Shown piece by piece: positions 6,420 to 10,644 of a stretch of DNA of 10,644 bases. Numbering within the stretch: position 1 is the first letter of the stretch; each line of letters starts with the position of its first letter. Made by a program: the position numbers and the translations under genes. The notes below the pieces were generated by a model that worked only from the letters and a program-made list of their open reading frames with translations, ran no database searches and was not told where the DNA came from. The stretch is from positions 1-10,644 of the forward strand of contig JANYAW010000411.1 in the NCBI GenBank assembly GCA_025361105.1, read 5' to 3'. This DNA is from Rhodocyclaceae bacterium (lineage in GTDB: Bacteria > Pseudomonadota > Gammaproteobacteria > Burkholderiales > Rhodocyclaceae).

Positions 6420-7103
6420 TCAGTCCGACGAACTACCAGCAGCAGGTTTTTGCAGGCAATAACCCAAGCCGCGCAGCGTCGTAATCAACACACCACCCGG
6501 TTCCAGCTTTTTGCGCAAGCGATGGATGTAAACCTCAATGGCATTGGCACTAACTTCTTCACCCCAACCGCATAATTGTTCGACTAATTGGTCTTTGCTG
6601 ACCACGCGTCCGGCGCGCAGTAAAAGCACTTCAAGCAAGACCAACTCACGTGCCGAGAGTTCCAATAATTCGCCATTCATGCGTGCCACGCGCTCGACTT
6701 GGCTGTAACTCAATGGCCCCACCGATATGCCGGTTGGATTGCCGGTACCACGCCGAACCAACGCGCGAATTCGTGCCTCAAGCTCGGCCAATGCAAAGGG
6801 CTTGGTCAGGTAATCATCGGCCCCCGCGTCAAGTCCGGCAACCCGATCTTGCAAGCCGTCTTGCGCTGTCAAGATCAACACCGGCACCGCATTTTTGCGC
6901 GCCCGCAGTCGGCGCAATACATCCAGCCCGGACATTTTTGGCAGACCCAAATCAAGCACCAACAAATCAAACTGTGCACTTGCCAAAGCGGCATCCGCTT
7001 CGGTACCACTAGCGACGTGGTCAACCGCACAGCCGGATTTTTTCAGCGCATGGACGAGGCCATCGGCAATCACTGGATCATCTTCGGCAATCAAAATTCT
7101 CAT
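6420..7103 (-). CDS. Response regulator, OmpR/TctD/QseB family
   Basis: The 227-residue protein has a receiver domain with acidic pocket EDD (7-9), phospho-acceptor Asp51 in LVLDLGLPKMSG, Thr79 in LILTA and Lys101 in YLTKPFALAEL. A C-terminal winged helix (about 140-220) follows, with LSARELVLLEVLLLRAGRVV, AIEVYIHRLRKKL and TTLRGLGYCL, the standard OmpR-type DNA-binding fold. It is full length with all switch residues. It is the first gene of the minus-strand operon and partners the kinase 4 nt downstream. It presumably activates or represses this operon, and could also act on the divergent peptidase gene through the shared intergenic region. Family is certain; targets are inferred. The ribosome-binding site before ATG 7103 is weak. 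Confidence 0.95.
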   Translation of the reverse strand: MRILIAEDDPVIADGLVHALKKSGCAVDHVASGTEADAALASAQFDLLVLDLGLPKMSGLDVLRRLRARKNAVPVLILTAQDGLQDRVAGLDAGADDYLTKPFALAELEARIRALVRRGTGNPTGISVGPLSYSQVERVARMNGELLELSARELVLLEVLLLRAGRVVSKDQLVEQLCGWGEEVSANAIEVYIHRLRKKLEPGGVLITTLRGLGYCLQKPAAGSSSD

Positions 7104-7280
7104 GAGCGTTCGATACCGGTTGCGCGGGTTCGGTTGATTCTAAGTGAATGTTGCACTATCGTCGCAAATCACCAATGGATTTTGCCCGCTGAGTTTTTGC
7201 CGTTTTCGTCTGCGTTAATATTCCCCATCGCTGCATACTTGCGCCCTATCTTGATGATGAAAAAATGAGGAGTTCAAACC
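7104..7280. promoter_or_regulatory. Divergent promoter region between the regulator operon and the peptidase gene
   Basis: These 177 bases hold the control signals for two divergent units. For the minus-strand operon, TTGCGA (complement of 7162-7167) and TAGAAT (complement of 7137-7142) look like -35/-10 boxes, but their 19-nt spacing is longer than ideal. Near the operon start, CGGTTG occurs twice in direct orientation (7117-7122 and 7131-7136); spaced direct repeats of this sort are typical binding sites for OmpR-family regulators. For the plus strand, TAATAT at 7216-7221 is the best -10 candidate, without a convincing -35. None of these boxes is more than suggestive. Confidence 0.35.
7267..7272 (+). 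promoter_or_regulatory. Ribosome-binding site of the M3 peptidase gene, overlapped by a 4-codon leader frame
   Basis: GAGGAG lies 8 nt before ATG 7281 and fixes that start. A tiny frame, ATG ATG AAA AAA TGA (7254-7268), ends inside the upstream edge of this site. Confidence 0.8.
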
Positions 7281-9182
7281 ATGAATAAAGCTTCTATTAC
7301 GTGCATTGCTGCAGCGATTTCGCTGGCCTTGTGCAGCAATGCCTTCGCTCTTGGCACGCCAAAACCTGAGACACGCAATCGCGCTGAAATCCCGGCCGAG
7401 TATCGCTGGGACTTCTCGCTGATTTATCCCAATTGGGAAGCATGGGAAGCGGGGATGAAAACGCTGGACGGCAAGATTGATGAAATCGCCAAGTTGCAAG
7501 GGAGCCTGAAAAAAGGTCCGGCTGCGGTGCTGGCGTATTACCAAATGAGCGACGAGATAGGCAAATTGCTGGAGCGCACGCACGCCTACCCACGTTTGCA
7601 ACGCGATGTCGATACGCGCAATCAGGAAATCTCTGGCAAGTATCAACGCGTCAATACGCTGCTTGCCAAGCTTGGTACAGCCACTGCGTGGGTAACTCCA
7701 GAACTCATTGCCGTGCCTGAAGCGACGATGAAGGCATGGATTAAAAAGACACCGGCATTGAAGATTTACGAATTCCCCATCATGGACAACTATCGCCAGC
7801 AAAAACACGTGCTCGATAAAAAAGGCGAGACGCTGATGTCACTATCGGCGCGCTTCTCTGGCACGCCGACATCGACCTTCCAAGAGCTATCAACTTCCGA
7901 CATTAAATTCCCCAAAATAACTTTGTCGGACGGCAAAGAAATAACGCTCACACCGGGAAATTATCAAGGCCTTTTGGCGACCAACTACAACCAGGCGGAT
8001 CGTGCAAAAGCATTTGAGGCTTACCTCAATACCTACGCCGCCACCACCAACACTTACGCTGCAATTTACAACGGCATCATGCAGCGCGGTTGGTTCAAAG
8101 CGCAGGCGCGCAATTACCCAACAACGCTGGATGCGGCACTCGACGGCAATGACATTCCGTCATCCGTGGTGACTACGCTGATCGAAGCGGTACGCGCCGG
8201 CACCAAACCTTTGCAACGCTACATGAACTTGCGCAAGAAATTGCTCAAGCTCAACTCTTATCATTTGTATGACGGATCAATACCAATCTACAAAACCGAC
8301 AAGACTTTCCCCTTCGCCGATTCACGCGATATGGCCATCGCTTCGGTCGCTCCGTTGGGCGCAGACTACGCGGCGAAATACAAAAAATTCATGACTGGCA
8401 GGCAAGTCGACGTGTACGAAAACGATGGCAAAAGCGCCGGCGCCTACGTCAGCTCGGTGTATGGCGTTGGCCCGTATTTGAAGTTGAATCACAACGACAC
8501 TCAAGGCGGCATGTTTACGCTGGCGCACGAAGGTGGCCACGCTTTGCACACAATTTTGGCGATGGAAAATCAACCTTACATCACGGCTGATTACACTATT
8601 TTTGTGGCCGAAGTCGCGTCCACCATCAACGAGCGATTCTTGTTGAATCAACTCTTGCAAACTACCACTGATCCGAAAGAGCGCTTCTTGCTTTTGCAAC
8701 ACGCAGTCGATTCCATCGTCGGCACTTTTTACACACAAGTCTTGTTTGCCGACTACGAATTGCAAGCACATAAATTGGTTGAGCAAGGCAAACCGGTTAC
8801 CGCGCAGGTACTCAACGGAATTTATCTCGGCTTGCTCAAAGACTATTACGGCGACTCGGTGGCGACGGATGATTTATACAAGTACACGTGGTCACGCATT
8901 CCACATTTCTTCAATTCGCCCTACTACGTTTATCAGTACGCCACCTGCTTTGCTTCGTCAGCCAAGCTCTACAAAGACATGACCACGCCGGACGCCAAAG
9001 CCAACGCTGCAGCCACCGAACGCTACTTGAATTTGCTCAAGAGTGGCGGCAACGATCACCCGATGAAGCAATTGCAAAAAGCTGGTGTTGATCTGAGCAA
9101 GCGTGAAACCATACAAGCTGTAATCGATCAAATGAACGAACTGGTGACGCAAATGGAAGCTGAGGCAGCGAAGATTAATTAA
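7281..9182 (+). CDS. Exported M3-family zinc metallopeptidase, oligoendopeptidase F-like
   Basis: The 633-residue protein has a clear Sec signal peptide, MNKASITCIAAAISLALCSNAFA (split as MNKASITCIAAAIS and LALCSNAFA), with cleavage near residue 23. An N-terminal helical region with the PepF-like start (PAEYRWDFSLIYPNWEAWEAG, 38-58) precedes the catalytic domain. The zinc motif is H416-E417-G-G-H420 in TLAHEGGHALHTILA, and the third ligand is Glu444 in FVAEVASTINE, 24 residues on, as expected for family M3. SPYYVYQYATCFASS near 550 is the conserved substrate-binding Tyr/Gly region of PepF. The family cleaves short peptides; classical PepF is cytoplasmic, so this version probably degrades oligopeptides in the periplasm. 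It is a single-gene unit with its own ribosome-binding site and a strong terminator. Family and export are well supported; the substrate is unknown. Confidence 0.93.
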   Translation: MNKASITCIAAAISLALCSNAFALGTPKPETRNRAEIPAEYRWDFSLIYPNWEAWEAGMKTLDGKIDEIAKLQGSLKKGPAAVLAYYQMSDEIGKLLERTHAYPRLQRDVDTRNQEISGKYQRVNTLLAKLGTATAWVTPELIAVPEATMKAWIKKTPALKIYEFPIMDNYRQQKHVLDKKGETLMSLSARFSGTPTSTFQELSTSDIKFPKITLSDGKEITLTPGNYQGLLATNYNQADRAKAFEAYLNTYAATTNTYAAIYNGIMQRGWFKAQARNYPTTLDAALDGNDIPSSVVTTLIEAVRAGTKPLQRYMNLRKKLLKLNSYHLYDGSIPIYKTDKTFPFADSRDMAIASVAPLGADYAAKYKKFMTGRQVDVYENDGKSAGAYVSSVYGVGPYLKLNHNDTQGGMFTLAHEGGHALHTILAMENQPYITADYTIFVAEVASTINERFLLNQLLQTTTDPKERFLLLQHAVDSIVGTFYTQVLFADYELQAHKLVEQGKPVTAQVLNGIYLGLLKDYYGDSVATDDLYKYTWSRIPHFFNSPYYVYQYATCFASSAKLYKDMTTPDAKANAAATERYLNLLKSGGNDHPMKQLQKAGVDLSKRETIQAVIDQMNELVTQMEAEAAKIN

Positions 9183-9192
9183 CTCGTCGTTT

Positions 9193-9222
9193 AACGGCGT
9201 GTCACCAGCACCAACTAGTGAA
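9193..9222 (+). repeat. CACCAA-loop hairpin element, copy B
   Basis: The flank AACGGCGTG is identical to copy A. The stem TCACCAG (9202-9208) pairs with CTAGTGA (9215-9221) with one C-A mismatch around the same CACCAA loop. It starts 11 nt after the peptidase stop, on the same strand, and precedes the terminator. Confidence 0.75.
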
Positions 9223-9228
9223 TATTGC

Positions 9229-9264
9229 TGAGGCAGCGTCGAATTGACGCTGCCTCATTTTATT
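9229..9264 (+). terminator. Rho-independent terminator of the M3 peptidase gene
   Basis: TGAGGCAGCGTC (9229-9240) pairs perfectly with GACGCTGCCTCA (9246-9257) over a GAATT loop, then a TTTTATTT tract. It separates the convergent peptidase and hydrolase genes; the opposite strand has no comparable T tract. Confidence 0.92.
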
Positions 9265-9289
9265 TCATTCACTAGATTCCTTGCTTTTG

Positions 9290-10357
9290 CTACCGCGCGG
9301 TAGCAGCCAACAATTCGCTCAAATAATTCTTCCAGATCGCGGCAATCGTATGGGTGCCGTGGCCGCGCGTTTCCGGGCTCAGCGGCAGAAGCACGGCGCG
9401 GCCTTTTTTAACCCGTTTGATCTCGCGCTCGAGGATGCCCAGCTCTGGCGGATTGATTAGATCATCGGCCGAATTCACTGCTAGTAGCGGTACAGTGATT
9501 TTCTCCAATCCAGGCGCCGGATCGTAATCACGCGAGGCCTCAACTTGATACAGGGAGTCATTGGCATCGCCACTGTGCATGCCCTTGGCCACGGCGTCGT
9601 CAATGGCCTTGTCGCTTTCCAGCAAGGACGGCATTTGTTGCTGGCGCAATTGCGGATTGCTGCCCATGAAAAACAGCAGTTCAGTCGCCACACCGAGGCT
9701 TTGCGGTTGGGTCGTGTAGTCACCACCAAGCCATTCCGGATCCTTGCGGATGGCATCAATGATGGTCCGGCGCCAGACTCGATTGCGACCGGAAATTTGC
9801 GTCGGCAAGCTCGCCAGCGGCATCAGCGCGTCCATGAAATCGGGATAGCGCTCGCCCCACAACCACGTGTGCATGCCACCCATCGACGTACCCATCACCA
9901 GACGCAGATGCGTCACGCCCAGCGCTTCGGTGAGCAGGCGATAGTCGGCATGAATCATGTCTTGATAGCCGTAGCGCGGAAAACGCGCGTGCAATCCATC
10001 GCTAGGTTTGCTCGATAGCCCATGCCCGATGCCATCGGGCAGGATGATGTAATACCGCTTCGCATCAAGCACACCACCAGCGCCAAACAATTCGCCAGCA
10101 AATTCAGGACGAATGAACTGCGCCCCGCTACCGCCAGTGCCATGCATGATCAACACCGCATTGCGCACCACGCCTTTGGCATCGCGCTCGGGCGTGCCGA
10201 GCGTGCGGTAGTGCAGTTTCAGTTCAGGCAGGCGCTCGCCAGAAGTGAATTGAAAATCCTTGATGCTGAAATCGCCCTGCAGAGGCTCGGGATAGTCCGC
10301 CGCGGAAGCGAGGCAAGATGCGGACAGCAGCAACAGCAAGGAAAGTAAGCGGAACAT
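9290..10357 (-). CDS. Exported alpha/beta-fold hydrolase, MetX (homoserine acetyltransferase)-like
   Basis: Starting at ATG 10357 the protein is 355 residues with a signal peptide, MFRLLSLLLLLSASCLASAA; an AGAGG site lies 8 nt upstream. The frame extends to 10438, but the extension puts an Arg-rich stretch before the signal and lacks a ribosome-binding site. Fold features include LKLHYRTLGTP, an oxyanion-hole region LIMHGTGGSG (69-78) and the nucleophile elbow GTSMGGMHTW with Ser158. The acid is probably Asp299 (SADDLINPP) and the base His333 (RGHGTH), aligning with SDxLFPP and GHD in MetX proteins. A true MetX is cytoplasmic, so this exported relative is more likely an esterase, peptidase or acyltransferase of unknown substrate. 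It is a single gene, convergent with the M3 peptidase. A 14-nt palindrome (CTACCGCGCGGTAG) covers its stop codon. Confidence 0.88.
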   Translation of the reverse strand: MFRLLSLLLLLSASCLASAADYPEPLQGDFSIKDFQFTSGERLPELKLHYRTLGTPERDAKGVVRNAVLIMHGTGGSGAQFIRPEFAGELFGAGGVLDAKRYYIILPDGIGHGLSSKPSDGLHARFPRYGYQDMIHADYRLLTEALGVTHLRLVMGTSMGGMHTWLWGERYPDFMDALMPLASLPTQISGRNRVWRRTIIDAIRKDPEWLGGDYTTQPQSLGVATELLFFMGSNPQLRQQQMPSLLESDKAIDDAVAKGMHSGDANDSLYQVEASRDYDPAPGLEKITVPLLAVNSADDLINPPELGILEREIKRVKKGRAVLLPLSPETRGHGTHTIAAIWKNYLSELLAATAR

Positions 10358-10441
10358 GATGAGCCTCTGTCGAAGAACAAGTGCCCCGGATTCTGAGCCT
10401 TGGCCGACAGGATGTCGAGCGGCGCGCGTCCGCGTCATATC

Positions 10442-10471
10442 GGCGGCGTATCACCAGCACCAACTGGCGAA
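10442..10471 (+). repeat. CACCAA-loop hairpin element, copy C
   Basis: The flank contains CGGCGTA. TCACCAG (10451-10457) pairs with CTGGCGA (10464-10470) with one A-C mismatch around the invariant CACCAA loop. It lies between the groEL terminator and the hydrolase gene, 85 nt upstream of the hydrolase ATG, and could be part of that gene's leader. Confidence 0.75.
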
Positions 10472-10485
10472 ATCAATGGGCGAAA

Positions 10486-10519
10486 AAAATCCCCGACGCC
10501 AAACAGCGTCGGGGATTTT
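10486..10519 (-). terminator. Rho-independent terminator downstream of groEL
   Basis: AAAATCCCCGACGC (10486-10499) pairs perfectly with GCGTCGGGGATTTT (10506-10519) over a 6-nt loop. On the minus strand the stem runs into seven T residues, ideal for ending the groEL transcript; read from the plus strand it is followed by four T residues, so it may work both ways. Confidence 0.9.
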
Positions 10520-10551
10520 CAGTAGAACCGATCCAGTAGGAAGGGGGTACG

Positions 10552-10571
10552 GGGGAAACCTGGGGTTCCCC
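10552..10571. repeat. Hairpin in the groEL 3' region
   Basis: GGGGAAACC (10552-10560) pairs with GGTTCCCC (10564-10571) with one bulged A and a 3-nt loop. It lies between the groEL stop and its terminator. Confidence 0.55.
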
Positions 10572-10584
10572 TGTTCCTAGCTTC

Positions 10585-10615
10585 GGATATGTAAAGGCTT
10601 CGCCTTTACATATCC
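10585..10615. repeat. Perfect 14-bp inverted repeat spanning the groEL stop codon
   Basis: GGATATGTAAAGGC (10585-10598) is exactly complementary to GCCTTTACATATCC (10602-10615) around a TTC loop. The right arm includes the last two GroEL codons and the stop, so the end of the coding sequence is locked in a stem in the mRNA. No T tract follows, so it is not itself a terminator. Confidence 0.8.
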
Positions 10616-10644
10616 ATACCACCCATTCCGCCCATGCCGCCCAT
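10606..10644 (-). CDS. groEL: Chaperonin GroEL, extreme C-terminus (partial)
   Basis: Only the last 12 codons and a TAA are in the window: M-G-G-M-G-G-M-G-G-M-D-M. The Gly-Gly-Met repeat tail is the hallmark of bacterial group I chaperonin GroEL, where it hangs into the folding cavity. The gene continues past the right edge on the minus strand, presumably after groES. The call rests on this tail alone, but few other proteins end in this way and the strong downstream terminator fits the end of a groESL operon. Confidence 0.85.
   Translation of the reverse strand: MGGMGGMGGMDM

Noticed and set aside
9193..9222. Integron attC site (stem-loop after a gene)
   Set aside because: No matching RYYYAAC/GTTRRRY core pair at the ends, the stem is far shorter than attC, no integrase is seen, and the neighbouring genes are ordinary chromosomal genes in mixed orientation.
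10358..10438. Longer hydrolase start at 10438
   Set aside because: It would place an Arg-rich stretch before a clear signal peptide and has no ribosome-binding site; ATG 10357 has one.

Overview
The window comes from a Gram-negative proteobacterium, probably a beta- or gammaproteobacterium close to Xanthomonadales/Rhodanobacteraceae. I cannot place it more precisely. The signs are a Gly-Met-rich GroEL tail, a TctD/TctE-type two-component pair, a VC_2705-type sodium:solute symporter with its DUF4212 partner, secreted enzymes with ordinary Sec signal peptides, an RHS locus, and dispersed intergenic repeats of a kind I associate with these classes.

Positions 1-2454 are an accessory, partly decayed region. 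The 3' end of an rhs gene carries a variable tip that is an M23 (lysostaphin-like) peptidase domain, followed by a Pro-rich tail. Directly after it is a small gene for an exported protein of unknown family, the natural candidate for a periplasmic immunity protein. Then come an internal RHS-core fragment, a broken minus-strand reading frame and a cluster of palindromic repeats. No intact gene is visible from 1518 to 2454.

Positions 2455-7103 form a compact minus-strand operon read right to left: OmpR-family response regulator, 2CSK_N/TctE-type sensor kinase, DUF4212 small subunit, and sodium:solute symporter. Junctions are tight (4 nt, 26 nt, then an ATGA overlap), so a kinase-regulator pair is co-transcribed with the organic-acid transporter it probably controls.

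Positions 7104-7280 are a divergent promoter region. Downstream, 7281-9182 encodes an exported M3 oligoendopeptidase F-like peptidase with a strong terminator. Convergent to it, 9290-10357 (minus) encodes an exported MetX-like alpha/beta hydrolase. The right edge (10606-10644, minus) holds the last codons of groEL, followed by a heavily structured 3' region ending in a perfect terminator.

The most unusual signal is a roughly 30-nt element found three times, with a possible fourth degenerate copy. It has a conserved CGGCGT-containing flank, an invariant CACCAA loop, and stem arms that differ between copies in a compensatory way. All copies are intergenic, and most lie just after stop codons.
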